Assembly: GCA_002778195.1 (NCBI GenBank)
Contig: PCDI01000016.1
Span: 530,332-594,331 of the forward strand
Direction: 5' to 3'
Origin: Raffaelea ambrosiae
Taxonomy: Eukaryota; Ascomycota; Sordariomycetes; Ophiostomatales; Ophiostomataceae
Length of the DNA stretch: 64,000 bases
Position 1 is the stretch's first letter; every line of letters starts with the position of its first letter. The translations under genes and the position numbers were made by a program. Under the pieces are notes generated by a model that was not told the origin of the DNA, searched no databases, and saw only the letters and a list, made by a program, of their open reading frames with translations. Below are positions 9,523 to 22,081 of this stretch, one piece after another.

Positions 9523-11428
9523 TCACGCAGCGCTCTGTTGTGCTTGTGGGGGTTCTTCAAATGTCGAGCCACTTGCATCTCGGCTACCACGCCGGTTCAT
9601 GTCTTGATCCTCTTCCCGCACACGCCGTTCCACCTCGAACCGCCCGTCTTTCCCCCAGTACCCTGCCTTCTCTGTCCCTTTCACGCATCCCTCTGTGATC
9701 AACACGTAGGGCATTGGAGCCTCAAACATGGGCTCAGCCAACACACGCTCCATCTCCATCTTTAGCCCTCGCGCGCCTGTTTCGTTCTTGGCAGCTCTTT
9801 CAGCTATGGCATACAGTGCACGCCTTGTAAAGTAGAGCCGGCTGGGATACGTCTCAAACAGTGAAGTATACTGCTCAACAAGACTGTTGCGTGGCTCTGT
9901 CAAGATCCGATACAACTCTTCCAGGGAGAGGGGCGAGAGTGCGCAGATGTTGTGGACACGGCCAATCAGCTCTGGAATGAACCCGAAAGCCTGGAGATCG
10001 GCCGGGTTCGCAAGATCAAGAGGTGTGAAGGTGATTGTGTCTGGGTCAGGAAATGCGGGTTGGTGTGGAAGATGGGCGTAGCTCTCCGGAGGCAGAACAG
10101 CCTTGCTGCCCGAGAGGGAACTCGTCTTGGTGTCTTGGAGCGCGGAGCCGAAACCCATGGATGGCTTTGCTACCCGTCGGACAACGTGCTTGTCCATCCC
10201 GACAAAGGCACCAGAAAATACGAAGAGAATATTGCTTGTGTCGATTGTATACTGTTCAACCTTGCCAGATGGGGGGGTGGCTTGCGGTGGTGCCGTGGAA
10301 TTTGGTGTTCCATACGTGGTTGTGATTGGGTTGGCAGAGCGAGAAGATCGATTATCTTTAACGTTGACTGTGACCCGCGTTCCCTCAACAAGCTTCAACA
10401 GAGCCTGTTGCACGCCCTCGCCGCCCACGTCTCGGCCGTGCACCGTTTCTCTCCTGGCGATCTTGTCGAACTCGTCCAGGACCACAATGCCGTGCTCGGC
10501 TGCGGTAATATCATAGTTCGCCTCGATCAGAAGTCTCTCGATGCACGTCTCAACATCTTGGCCAATGTATCCCGCCTGTGTGAAGCTGTTGCAGTCGGCT
10601 ATAGTGAACGGAACCCTCAATTTCTTACTCAGAGTCCTGTACGCAGAAGAGGAGAAGCACTGTCAGCAACGAGGCAGACCGCTTGCGGGTGGTCATTTCG
10701 GGTAACTCACTCGAGGATGTATGTCTTTCCCACACCCGTTGGGCCGATGAGCAGAAGATTGCTCTTGTCAATCTTGACGTTTTGTGGAGCGTTTGGGTCT
10801 TCTGCGATGTAAAAACCGTCGACAAGATCAGAGGCTGAGTCTCGGTATGTTCCCTCGTTCGGCTCTAGGTGCCCAGGGAGTTCGTCTGTGCCAACCAGTC
10901 TGGATATTAGCGGATTGTCCCAAGTTCAGTCGCAACCGAAGGTAATCTCCTGCGCCATCACTGACCATCGACGTTTTGGTTGTCACGGTTCCTCTCGTGG
11001 AGATCTCGGTCTCTTGCAAATCGCTGCCGCTGCAACTTTTCCCTCGTCAATCGCTCCGCGTCCTCCTGGTATGTCTTCCGGCGTAGTCGCTGGTAATGGT
11101 TGAAAATCGTGGCACAGATTGTCTTCTTGGCCCGGTCCTGGCCGATCACGTAGTCGTCGACTTTCTTCTTCAAATCGCGCGGGTAGAACTGGGGGACGCC
11201 GAACTTTGCTTTGTAGAACATGGGGCCGCGCCCCGAGTCCTCCGACGGATCATAGCTGCTAGAGAAACCCGAGTTGAGGTCGTGTGTTCTCCGTGGTGCC
11301 GTCAAAGCCGGCCGCGACACAGAAAACCGTCGGCGGCCCAAAAGAGGCTGCGAGAGGGGACCGGCCCCCGATGACTGCCTCTGAGCTGTGAGAAGGACCA
11401 CAGAGCGCGGGCTGCTAACGACTGGCAT
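9523..11428 (-). CDS. mcx1: Mitochondrial ClpX-type AAA+ unfoldase
   Basis: Three exons read on the minus strand (11428-10962, 10899-10711, 10636-9523) give 589 residues. The start has a basic presequence (MPVVSSPRSVVLLTAQRQSS), so the protein should enter mitochondria. The ClpX core follows: DYVIGQDRAKK, Walker A GPTGVGKT at 208-215, Walker B VVLDEFDK at about 270-277, GYIGQDVE, sensor and arginine-finger region (ELIGRVHNICALSPLSLEEL) and the C-terminal ETGARGLK. The bacterial N-terminal zinc-binding domain is absent, as is usual for fungal Mcx1. The loop RRVAKPSMGFGS (MGFG at about 379-382) matches the position of the bacterial IGF loop that docks ClpP. The first donor is gtgatg rather than the commoner gtaag; it was chosen because it alone keeps the frame into LVGTDELPGH. 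Confidence 0.9.
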
Positions 11429-12556
11429 CTTCTCGGAAAACAGTTGTCAATACGGCAGCATGCTCGGCTCGGCGTGTGAATAGCGCGTCGCTGCAAACGC
11501 TCAGGTCGACGCACAGAGCTGGAATATGTTGGGGGTTGGATATTGCCAAGTAATCAGGCGGGATAGGCTGGAGCCACAGCTGGCATCTGATATGGTCGGC
11601 GCCCAATCGCTGCGAAATCGGCGTGCTTGCGGCTTAAAGAGCAATCGCGCTCACAACAAGTCTATGTTGATGTGCGTGCTTGAATGTTGTATTGTGGAGT
11701 GCGATAATCCTGTGTGAGATGCAGAGCAGCAAGCGGTGGGTGGTCGAAGGCAGGAACTCTGTGTACCAGTCGTCGCTTCCGTTCTGTGGTTGCGCGTCCG
11801 ATGCTGGCTCGCGGGGAGGTGACTGGGTAGGTGCGGGAACGTGCCCACCTGATCTAAGGGCGGACCGATATTGGAAGGTGCGCTAGAAGAGGGCGTCCAC
11901 TGCTAACGGTCGAGAACAGTAGCCACTGCGGTTGAACCCTTGCCACAGCAGCGACCCCTGTATTAATGTCTAAGACACACAACAGACCACCCGACCATTA
12001 ATACCCCATCACGCAAATGCTCGACGCAGCCGCCCACAAGACATGCATAGAAAACCCAGGCGCCGCCCAGGCGTGCTGGTGGGGTTGCTCAGGTGATTGG
12101 ACATTGAGGCTTCCACTAAAATTCCTGCAGTTCTCCACGACGTCATAAGCCCTGCATTCCTGTCCCAACAAGCTCAGGGCAGGCAGGTGGGCAGGATTGC
12201 TCCTTCCCAGAAAGCCAGTAATACCGCCATCCGAGTCTGAGGAAGTGAAAAATAGAACCCCAAAATCAGGATACTATATATACGTGCGCAGTGCGCTACG
12301 GCCAAGCTATCCTGGCTGGGATTTCTACCGAATACATCTTCTGTGCTGTTTTTCTATCCTACCCCAGATACGCACACCCCTCGCAACCGTTGTCGTGAGC
12401 TAGCTCTTTATCGCCCCATAATAACCAGGAGCTTCTCGAACCGCCATACCCCGACGATTGTGGCTTGCCGCTCTGCGTCTCGACATCTCCTCCTTTCAAT
12501 CCACATATCACCCCTCAAGGAGAGCCCGATCGTTATTCACACGTCACGAAGCAGTC
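11429..12556. other. Divergent intergenic region, clpX to branching enzyme
   Basis: This 1128-bp region separates two divergent starts and must hold both promoters. It includes a TATATATA-like element at about 12275-12285. I found no gene or RNA that I can support. Confidence 0.4.
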
Positions 12557-15266
12557 ATGGCCTCAACCGAAGTCGAGGAGATCCCACAAGATGGCACAGG
12601 TAGGTCATATGCCCCACTCTCAGAGTTATGATCAGGAACTGTTCGCTGACCGCAGGCCGCTCTGCACAATGCTAGGTGCCGTCTCAATCGACCCGTGGTT
12701 GTCTCCCTTTAAGGAGACCTTGAAAAGGCGCTTTACGAAGACTCAGGAGTGGATGAAGACAATTGATGCCACTGAGGGTAGCTTGGAGAAGTTCAGCCGC
12801 GTATGTTCTTTGTCCTCTTTCCCCCCAACCGTTCTTCGCCACTTGTGATCCTCAACAGCTAATGCAACCTTGATGATACGAATAGGGTGCTGAGAGATTC
12901 GGACTAAACGTCGACCAAAATAATAACATCGTCTATCGAGAATGGGCACCAAATGCCACCCAGGCGTTCCTTGTTGGGGATTTCAGTGAGTATGGGTGGC
13001 ATACATACGTCAACACCAAGACAATGGCTGACAACGATACAAGATGAATGGAACCGTGAATCGCATAGAATGACCAAAAATGACTTCGGTGTCTTCGAGA
13101 TCACTGTGCCTAGTGTCAACGGACAAGCTGCCATCCCCCACAACTCCAAGATCAAGGCAAGATCTACCTCTCCAGAGCCAGCTGCACAGTTTGTCGCCGC
13201 AAAAGCTAATCGTGCTCTTTCTTTAGATTTCGCTGGTCCTTCCAAGTGGCGAGCGTGTCGATCGCCTGCCAGCATGGATCAAGTACGTCACGCAAGACCT
13301 CTCGGTCTCTCCAGCGTATGACGCCCGTTTCTGGAACCCCCCGCAGTCGGAGAAGTACATCTTTAAGCATCCAAGACCCAAGCAGCCACTCAGTGCTCGG
13401 GTGTACGAGGCTCATGTCGGCATCTCGTCGCCCGAGCAGCGCGTGGCAACATACAAGGAGTTCACAAAGAACATGCTACCTCGTATCAAGGGTCTCGGCT
13501 ACAATGTCATCCAGCTTATGGCCATCATGGAACATGCCTACTATGCCAGTTTCGGCTACCAGGTGAACAACTTCTTTGCTGCAAGCAGCCGATACGGGCC
13601 GCCGGAGGATCTGAAGGAGCTCATCGACACTGCCCATAGCATGGGCCTTGTCGTGCTTCTGGATGTTGTCCACAGCCACGCATCGAAGAATGTCCTGGAC
13701 GGTCTCAACGAGTTCGATGGATCCGATCACCAATATTTCCACGAAGGACAAAAGGGCCGTCACGAACTCTGGGATAGTAGACTGTTTAATTACGGTCACC
13801 ATGAAGTGCTCCGATTCCTGTTGAGCAATCTTCGGTTCTGGATGGATGAGTATCATTTTGACGGCTTCCGCTTCGATGGCGTCACCAGCATGCTTTATGT
13901 CCACCATGGCATTGGGACGTAAGTATTTCCTCTAAGCTCCTCTCTCGATGCCTTTGGCCTTTTTGTTCGAGTGTGCCTAACCATGCCTGTGAACAGAGGG
14001 TTTTCCGGCGGCTACCACGAGTACTTCGGTTCTGGGGTGGACGAAGAAGCCGTGGTATATTTGATGTTGGCGAACGAGATGCTTCACCAGCTATATTCTG
14101 AGTGCATTACCGTCGCTGAGGACGTGTCCGGAATGCCCGCTCTCTGTCTGCCGGTGTCCCTTGGCGGTATCGGCTTTGACTACCGGCTGGCCATGGCCAT
14201 CCCTGACATGTGGATTAAGATCCTGAAGGAGAAGAAAGACGAGGACTGGGACGTGGCCGGCATCTGCTGGACACTGACCAACAGACGGCATGGAGAAAAA
14301 ACCATCGCGTACTGCGAAAGCCACGACCAAGCGTACGTATTTTGCAGTTTCCCCTTGCCCTGGTGCATTGCCGCATTCATCTCCTTTTCGTTACGGTATT
14401 TTCTGACTGCAGACAGCTTGGTTGGCGACAAAACTCTCATGATGCATCTCTGCGATGCACAGATGTACACAAACATGTCCGTTCTTTCCGAATTGACTGG
14501 TGTCATCGATCGAGGCATGGCTCTACACAAGATGATCCGGCTGTTGACAAATGGCCTTGGCGGCGAGGGATACTTGAATTTTGAGGGCAACGAGTTTGGT
14601 CACCCGGAGTGGCTAGACTTCCCACGCGAAGGCAATGGAAATTCGTTCTGGTACGCAAGGCGACAGCTCAACCTCACTGAGGATAACCTGCTGCGCTACC
14701 AGTTTCTCAACAACTTCGATCGTGCCATGAACCTGCTTGAGGCAAAGTACGGCTGGCTGCACTCGCCGCAGGCGTATATTTCGCTGAAGCACGATGGAGA
14801 CAAAACCATTGTGTTTGAGCGAGCCGGGCTGCTCTTCATTTTCAACTTCCACCCGTCGTCTTCATTTTCCGACTACCGTGTGGGCGTTGAGCAGGCCGGA
14901 ACATACAGGATTGTGCTGAGCTCGGATGACAAAGATTTTGGTGGACACGGCCGCGTTGACCATGAAACGCGGTTTTTCACGACGCCGTAAGTATTAGGAG
15001 GAGAAGGAGCGCGCGGGCGGCCGGAATCGTAAAATATCGCTAACAAATTGCAGCATGAAATGGAATGAGCGCAACAACTGGACCCACGTCTATGTCCCGG
15101 CCCGAACGGCCATTGTAAGTTAACTACGCCCCCTTTGCCCTCTCCTACGCTTTGCCCTGCAACTGCATTTTGCTTTCTTCTCTTCACCCCCCCTCTCTGG
15201 TCAATTCGGATTTGATTGCTGACTACGCTTTCCATCCAGGTCCTCGCCTTGGAATCGACGCTCTAG
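12557..15266 (+). CDS. glc3: 1,4-alpha-glucan (glycogen) branching enzyme
   Basis: Nine exons give 688 residues: 12557-12599, 12676-12800, 12886-12985, 13044-13156, 13227-13918, 13997-14332, 14417-14986, 15054-15114 and 15240-15266. The enzyme makes alpha-1,6 branches in glycogen in the cytosol. The N-terminal CBM48-like part contains VYREWAPNATQAFLVGDF. The GH13 barrel shows the usual regions: DVVHSHAS, GFRFDGVTSM (nucleophile Asp), AEDVSGMP (acid Glu) and ESHDQALVGDKT. NFEGNEFGHPEWLDFPR is diagnostic of eukaryotic branching enzymes, and the beta-sandwich tail includes LLFIFNFHPSSS. The length is normal. The fourth intron (13157-13226) begins with GC rather than GT (AAG|GCAAGA), and splicing it restores ISLVLPSGERVDRLPAW. 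The last exon is only nine codons. Confidence 0.95.
13157..13226 (+). other. GC-AG intron in the branching enzyme gene
   Basis: The exon ends with atcaag and the intron starts gcaaga; the acceptor is tttctttag. No GT donor near this point keeps the frame, and the joined protein reads across the join exactly as the family does. GC-AG introns are a known minority class in fungi. Confidence 0.85.
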
Positions 15267-15849
15267 CCGCTCACTGACGCACAGGGTCGGCCGTCTGCTC
15301 CCTAACAGGATTTTTGTTGCTGGGTGGTGTTTATTTATTGGACGGGACAAAACTAACGGATCTGGTACTGTAGCTAGCTAGCATAGGTGGTGGAACTCTC
15401 GGCTGTAGAAAAACAGGAACAATTTGAGCTTTTTTAGAGCTCAGCTCCGATTTAGGGGAACCACGTGACACTGCCCTTTTCCCTATGTCCCTCTATAGAC
15501 AATTTCCGTAGGTAATCCGAGATCACGTGCAGATAATGGAGAGAAGGAAGGGTACCTTTGGTTTTGGTGGCAGACCCTGCACAGAGGATGTATCCTGGGC
15601 GACGGGAGTGGGGCATCGGCTATTCCATTGCACGGGAACCCTCGGGAGGAAGGAGCAAGAAAGTGGGCACTTTGAAGCCTGAGGCCGCATTTATTCGGCG
15701 CCAGGCAGAAAACCAAAACAACCGCACCTAAGTCCGCAGACTAAGAGCTCCCGTTTTGCTTCGCATTTTTTTTCCCGACCTCCTCCGCAACCACCTTTCC
15801 TTCCCATCTCCTCTCAATTCATCGTGAAGCGTTCTGCACCATCGACACG
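15267..15849. promoter_or_regulatory. atp2 upstream region with two CACGTG sites
   Basis: The 583 bp between the branching enzyme stop and the atp2 start contain two perfect CACGTG palindromes, at 15462-15467 and 15524-15529, about 320-390 bp before the atp2 ATG. CACGTG is the core site for bHLH proteins such as Cbf1. The last 100 bp are pyrimidine-rich (5' leader). Regulatory use is inferred. Confidence 0.35.
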
Positions 15850-18007
15850 ATGTTCAAGAGGTCAGTAACGCATCGAGATGGCCTTGACGGGCCGTGTGGC
15901 ATCCAATTGAGGCAGCAATTGAGCTCTCTGCTAACAGTTCTGCATTTTGCAGCGCCAGTTTCGCTCGGGCGGCTCGCGTAGCCCGCTCGTCCCTGACGAC
16001 GCCTCGCACCATCCGCCCTGCTGCACGCTTCGTGACCCCCTCGCTCCTCCACGGCGCCCGTCTGGCCAGCACTGCTGGTGTCGGCGATGGCCAGATTCAC
16101 CAGGTACGATGGCTTCTCGTTTTTCCGCCGGTCCTCGCCTTGCTTCCGAACTTGTTTGCTAACAGTAAATCCCTCAGGTCATTGGTGCCGTCGTTGACGG
16201 TAAGGAATCCTTCTGCTCTGTTTCTATCCTCTCTCTCTATCCAGCAAACGAAAGCCGAGCGCCACCACCATGCGTGCATCGTGTTTCTGATGTTGCCGAA
16301 AACAAATGAGACAAGAGTGGGATGGCGGACGTGTTTGACCAGCTTTACTGACCACCTGTTTCCCCCCTACCAACAGTCAAGTTCAACACGGAGAAGCTTC
16401 CTTCTATCCTGAACGCCCTTGAGACCACCAACAATGGCCAGAAGCTCGTGCTTGAGGTCGCCGTATGTTCATCCCCTCCCTTCCGAAGCAGTTTCCAGAC
16501 AATGTAGAACACCTGGCAACTAACGCGTCTCTTTAGCAACATCTGGGTGAGCACACTGTGCGGTGCATTTCCATGGACGGTAAGTTGCTCTACTCTCAAG
16601 CCTTGCCTTCTCCAATTCCCAATCCCTCTTCAGGGCCCGTCATTCTCAACAGCCGGTGCTGATCCTTTCCCCCCTTACTCCAGGTACTGAGGGTCTCGTC
16701 CGTGGTGCCAAGGCTACCGACACCGGTGCCCCCATTACCATTCCCGTTGGTGCTGGCACTCTCGGCCGTATCATGAACGTGACTGGTGACCCGATCGACG
16801 AGCGCGGTCCCATCAAGACCGACAAGTTCCGCCCGATTCACGCTGAGGCTCCGGAGTTCGTCGACCAGTCGACGACTGCTGAGATTCTGGTTACTGGTAT
16901 CAAGGTTGTGGATCTGCTGGCTCCCTACGCCCGTGGTGGCAAGATTGGTCTGTTTGGCGGTGCTGGTGTCGGCAAGACTGTGTTCATCCAGGAGCTCATC
17001 AACAACATTGCCAAGGCCCACGGTGGTTACTCTGTGTTCACTGGTGTCGGCGAGCGGACCCGTGAGGGTAACGATCTGTACCACGAAATGCAGGAGACCT
17101 CTGTCATTCAGCTGGATGGCGAGTCTAAGGTGGCCCTGGTGTTCGGCCAGATGAACGAGCCCCCAGGAGCTCGCGCCCGTGTCGCCCTGACTGGTCTGAC
17201 TGTTGCCGAGTACTTCCGTGACGAGGAGGGCCAGGATGGTGAGTTTCCTATTGGGCTTCGTCTGAAGCAAGCCCACTTTATTTCCTCACAATGCAGATGG
17301 CTAACCACTCTTCAGTGCTTCTCTTCATCGACAACATTTTCCGCTTCACTCAGGCTGGTTCGGAGGTGTCTGCTCTTCTGGGTCGTATTCCCTCTGCCGT
17401 CGGTTACCAGCCCACTCTGGCCGTCGACATGGGTGCTATGCAGGAGCGTATTACCACCACCAACAAGGGTTCCATTACTTCCGTGCAGGCTGTCTACGTG
17501 CCTGCTGACGATTTGACGGATCCTGCCCCCGCCACCACCTTCGCCCATCTGGACGCCACCACTGTGCTGTCTCGTGGTATTTCTGAGCTGGGTATCTACC
17601 CTGCTGTGGATCCCCTGGACTCCAAGTCTCGCATGCTGGACCCCCGTATTGTCGGTGACGACCACTACGATACCGCCACTCGCGTGCAGCAGATCCTCCA
17701 GGAGTACAAGTCACTTCAGGACATCATCGCCATTCTGGGTATGGACGAGTTGTCTGAGGCTGACAAGCTTACTGTCGAGCGTGCCCGCAAGATCCAGCGT
17801 TTCCTGAGCCAGCCGTTCACGGTCGCCCAGGTGTTCACTGGTATTGAGGGCAAGCTGGTCGACCTGAAGGACACCATTGCTTCGTTCAAGGCTATCCTGG
17901 GCGGTGAGGGTGACGAGCTTCCCGAGGGTGCCTTCTACATGGTCGGCGACTTTGCTTCGGCCAAGGAGAAGGGTGCCAAGATTCTTGCTGAGCTTGAGAA
18001 GAACTAA
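15850..18007 (+). CDS. atp2: Mitochondrial F1 ATP synthase subunit beta
   Basis: Seven exons (15850-15860, 15953-16103, 16178-16199, 16377-16462, 16537-16579, 16684-17238, 17316-18007) give 519 residues, the usual length. The product is the catalytic beta subunit of F1Fo ATP synthase in the inner membrane. A presequence (MFKSASFARAARVARSSL) precedes the mature protein. The core shows GTEGLVRG, P-loop GGAGVGKT, GERTREGNDLYHEM, ALTGLTVAEYFRDEEGQD, LLFIDNIFRFTQAG (Walker B) and DELSEADKLTVERARKIQ. The introns crowd the first 700 bp and the last exon is long. The codons are strongly biased to C and G at third positions, as expected for high expression. Confidence 0.97.
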
Positions 18008-19265
18008 AAAAAGAAGTCTAAGCTGCTGTGAAAACAAAACAACAAATTTCTTCAAAACCACCAAAAAAATGGGAGGGACGAAAATCAGCTTATTCTTTTT
18101 TTGGGGATCTTTTTCAACTTTGGAAGGGTATAATCTACAAAGCAAAGGGTTTGAAAAGGGGCCACAAAAACGGGGTGATGTCGCCAATTTATAGCGTATC
18201 TCTGTTGTCTTGTAAAGCTTTTAGTGTTGTGCGCGCGCCTGTCAGAGACTTGTGTGTCGTATGTTGTGTCGTCGTGTGTCTGTGTATGTCACTGTGTATA
18301 AGAGGAGGAGGAGGGAAGATGAAAGTTCCAGGGGACGCTTTTGTAGCACAATCTAAGTTTCCTTTGCGAGCTGTGTACAAGAAAGTTCATATTTCCTCTT
18401 TTTTCTGCGTCAAACATGGAATTTTTTACAAGATTTCCGGATATTCTAGGATAATGGTTGTGCCTTTGTTCTGTGAAGCAATAATACAGACGCGATGAAA
18501 GAAAACAAGACTGGAGTCTACTCGGCAAAACGGCTGCGGCGGCACATGTGCCTGTTTATGACAACCTCACGCAGGGATAATATAGTTAACACGACCGTGG
18601 AATCGCAACCAAGAAATTCTCCGTGTAAACGGGAAAGGCCACCAATCGGACCCGAGACAAGACGCTGGGGGAAAAAAAAACCCAAATACAAGCTGTCTCA
18701 CGGTCTCCCTCTGTGTTTGCTGCTTTGGGCTGATTGCTTGATGAGGCAGATAAAGGCAAATTCGAAATGCGCTCGTTGCTTTAGCCGACGAGAGAGACCA
18801 GGCAGTAGAGGTGAACAGAACATACCAGACAAACTGGACGTTCATCCGAAACTGCTCCCGTTGCCGCTGTTGTTGTTTTTTTTTTGGAGAAGAAAGCCGC
18901 AGCAATCTGTAATTCATATTGTTTTTCTGAAGAAGGAAATTGCATCTATAGCCCTTTCCTTGCATATACTTGTGTAGGCTGAGATCCCGTTGGGATATAT
19001 ATTCTTCTGGTCTTGGAGAGACAATTAAACAATGGCACACGTGGGCCAAGAGGCCAAGACATTCGTCCTACTGAAGCTTGGATACAGGCCTGGCTCTCTT
19101 GACGAGGAATATGGGAAAATTGACATGACGAACATTATTATTGTTTTCATCCTCTTTCGCGTTTTCTTCTTCTCTACTCTTTCAAAGGACAGACAATACA
19201 TATATAGTTCCTATACGCCCCCCTCCCCTCTCGTACTACACCCCTTTTCTATATCTTCTATCAGT
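18008..19265. other. Intergenic region between atp2 and the esterase
   Basis: This 1258-bp region holds the long AT- and T-rich 3' flank of atp2 and the esterase promoter. An in-frame ATG at 19032 would extend the esterase by 78 residues but would bury its signal peptide, so I place the start at 19266. No other gene is visible. Confidence 0.45.
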
Positions 19266-20183
19266 ATGCTCCTTTCGAGGCGCACCTCTGGCCTCGTCCT
19301 GGCGGCTGTGGCAGCCTGGACGCCGCGGCTCGTCTCGGCCGCCCAGCTCACCCAGGTCGACTACCCCAACAACGCCTCCAGCAAGGTGCAGATGTACGCC
19401 TACGTGCCCGACAAGGTCATCGCCCCGTCGCCGCCGCTCGTGGTGGTCATCCACTCGTGCCAGTCGACGGCCCAGTCGTACTTCCAGAACAGCAAGATCC
19501 CCTGGCGACACGGGTCCGACAGCAAGGGCTACATCACCATCTGGCCCAGCAGCCCCCACGCGGGCACCTGCTGGGACGTCTCGAGCCAGGCCTCCCTCCG
19601 CCACGGCGGCGGCGGCGACTCGCAGGCCATTGCCAACATGATTGCCTTCGCGACGGACCACTACCAGGCCGACCCGGCCCGGGTCTTTGTCACCGGCGGC
19701 AGCTCCGGCGCGATGATGGCCAGCGTCCTGGCCGCCACCTACCCGGCGCTCATCCAGGCCGTCTCGCTGTACAGCGGCGTCGCCGCCGGCTGCTTTGTGT
19801 CGGCCGCAGGCGGCGTCGACCAGTGGAACAACTCGTGCAGCGGCGGCCGCGTGCGCGCGTCGGCCGAGACCTGGGGCCGCGTCGCGCGCGACATGTACCC
19901 GGGCGGCTACACCGGGCGGCGGCCCCGCATGCAGATCTGGCACGGCAGCGCGGACGGCACGCTGGCGCCGACCAACTACCAGGAGGAAATCAAGCAGTGG
20001 ACCAATGTCCTCAACGTGTCCATGGACGCCCCGACGGAGACGCGCACGAACTTCCCGCAGGCCCACTACCAGACGGACGACTACGGCGCACACCACGAGG
20101 TGGAGGGCATCTATGCGACGGGCGTGGGGCACTCGGTGCCGGCGAACCTGACGGCGAGCGAAATGTGGTTTGGGCTGTACTGA
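19266..20183 (+). CDS. Secreted acetylxylan esterase, CE1 family
   Basis: A single exon gives 305 residues. The first 22-24 residues form a signal peptide (basic MLLSRRTSG, then LVLAAVAAW and an Ala-rich cleavage region ending VSAAQ), so the enzyme is secreted. The body follows the CE1 acetylxylan esterase pattern: PPLVVVIHSCQSTAQSYF, WPSSPHAGTCWDVSSQASL, the nucleophile elbow VTGGSSGAMM, YSGVAAGCF, RPRMQIWHGSADGTL (acid Asp) and GVGHSVP (catalytic His). There is no carbohydrate-binding module, so it is the short form. The enzyme removes acetyl groups from xylan during plant cell wall degradation. PHB-depolymerase or feruloyl-esterase annotation is possible for the same fold, but the GTCWD and GGGDS pattern favours acetylxylan esterase. 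It converges on the regulator gene, 255 bp away. Confidence 0.9.
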   Translation: MLLSRRTSGLVLAAVAAWTPRLVSAAQLTQVDYPNNASSKVQMYAYVPDKVIAPSPPLVVVIHSCQSTAQSYFQNSKIPWRHGSDSKGYITIWPSSPHAGTCWDVSSQASLRHGGGGDSQAIANMIAFATDHYQADPARVFVTGGSSGAMMASVLAATYPALIQAVSLYSGVAAGCFVSAAGGVDQWNNSCSGGRVRASAETWGRVARDMYPGGYTGRRPRMQIWHGSADGTLAPTNYQEEIKQWTNVLNVSMDAPTETRTNFPQAHYQTDDYGAHHEVEGIYATGVGHSVPANLTASEMWFGLY

Positions 20184-20438
20184 GTGTGGGCGGCCGAGGG
20201 GAGAGTAGTATGGTGGTATCTGGAGAGGGAGCGTTTGCCTGTACCTGCTTTGTGCACGTGTGTGTGTGTGTTTGCTTGTGATGTGGACTGATGTTCGTGT
20301 CGTTCCTTCCGTTTTGGGAACAAAGCAATAGTCGTAATACACATGGTAGAAGAGGACCGTAGCATTCACGTTTTCTGGGGTTCGCCAAATGCTGTTGTTT
20401 CCAAAAAAGGCTCGCTCGCTGCTAAAAAAAAAAAGGTA

Positions 20439-22036
20439 TCATAACACTCGATCTCTTGACGGAGACCTCCGGACTGGCAGCTGCGAGCAGATCGGCACCC
20501 GCAGCTCGACTTTCTCGCCGCTGCCATCGTCGTCGTTGATCAGGACGGTCATGGCAAAGAGCCCGTCGTCCTGGGCCGCACTTTGGCTGCTCGCCTTGGC
20601 TTGCGCGTCTGGTGTTGTGGTCGTGGTTGTTGTTGATGTTGTTGTGGTTGTTGTTGTTGTTGCTGCGGCTGTCGTGGGTGCCAGACGGCGGCTGTCGTGG
20701 ATGTGCCAGACGGCCGGGGAGCCGGTCTCCGCCTGGCAGAACCACTCGCCGTCGATCTCGACGGGGTGGCCCTCGTCGTCGACGAGGACAAACTCCTTGT
20801 TGGCGGGGCGGTCGCGGTGCTGGTCGTAGCGGGAGTCGGGGGTCCAGCGGTCGTTGGCGAGCAGCAGGCGGGCCAGGTCGAGCTCGGTCTCGGCGGCGAG
20901 GCAGGCGAGGGGGACGCGCAGCAGCGGCCGCCAGGCGGGGCCGAGGGCGGCGTCGATGTCGCGGATCTCCTTGTCGGCGATGCCGGCCATCCACCAGACG
21001 CGCTGGCACAGCTTGGTGAAGGCGAGGTAGTGGGCGAGGATGACGAGGGCGCGGGGGCGGCGGGCGCGGGCGAGCTCGACAAAGGCCTTGGGCAAGAAGG
21101 TGAACCAGGTGATGATGCGCAGGTTGAGCACGCGGCCGAAGCCGGCAGCCATCTCGCGGTACAGCGACCCGAGGTACTTGAGGGTCTCGTAGTAGACGGC
21201 CGACTCGGCAGCGTCCGCGTCGTCCGCGGGGATGGCGCTGACCATGAAGAGCAGCGGGTTGGGCACGTGGCGGGCGGCGGCGTCGAGGTTGATGGGCGGG
21301 CGCGCAAAGAGCATGGCCATGCCCGAGGCAAACAGGGTCTGCGGGCGGATCAGCTCGACAATGATGCCGATGCCGCGCCACACAATCATCCAGTCGAGGA
21401 TGTACAGCGGGTGGTGCCGCGCGCCCCCCGGCCCCTCCGCAGACGGCGCCTCCTCGCGGAAGGTCTGCGAGGACAGGGCGCACAGCAGCAGCGAGCAGGC
21501 CAGCAGCGCGGGGAACGTCTCGGGGCGGGCGGCCTGGATGGCGGCGCGGTAGCCGCTGTAGGCGCGGGCGCGGTACTTGTACATGCGGGCCTTGTCGACG
21601 GCGGCGAAGTCGTGCCGTGGGGAGGGGGCATGGCTGCCGCTGTGCAGCCGGTGCAGCTGGGCCATCTCGACGGCGGCCAGGCCCAGCAGACAGTCCATGA
21701 GGAAGCGGCTGGCAAAGGCGTGGTGGGGGATGGTGACCTGCAGGATCTCGTTGATCTTGGGGTCGCGGCCGGCGTCGGGCGCAAAGGCGTCGTAGCCCTT
21801 GGTGGTGAAGAACCAGAGGAGCTTCATGTCGGTCTCGTCGACCTGCGCGGGCATGTACAGCGGCTGGTGGCAGAGGGGGAAGAGGGTGGTGTTGAGGGCA
21901 AAGAGGTCGTCGTCGGCGGGGAAGCAGATCTGGCCGGACGACAGAGCGACGACCAAGGAGGGGTCCGAGGCCGAGGATGCAGACGAGGAAAAGGCAGCCG
22001 TGGCGGGGACGGCCCGGGCCCGCGTCCGGTGGTGGT

Positions 22037-22081
<45 letters not shown>

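Noticed and set aside
19032..19265. Earlier in-frame start for the acetylxylan esterase
   Set aside because: It would put 78 extra residues before a good signal peptide, which secreted enzymes of this family do not have.
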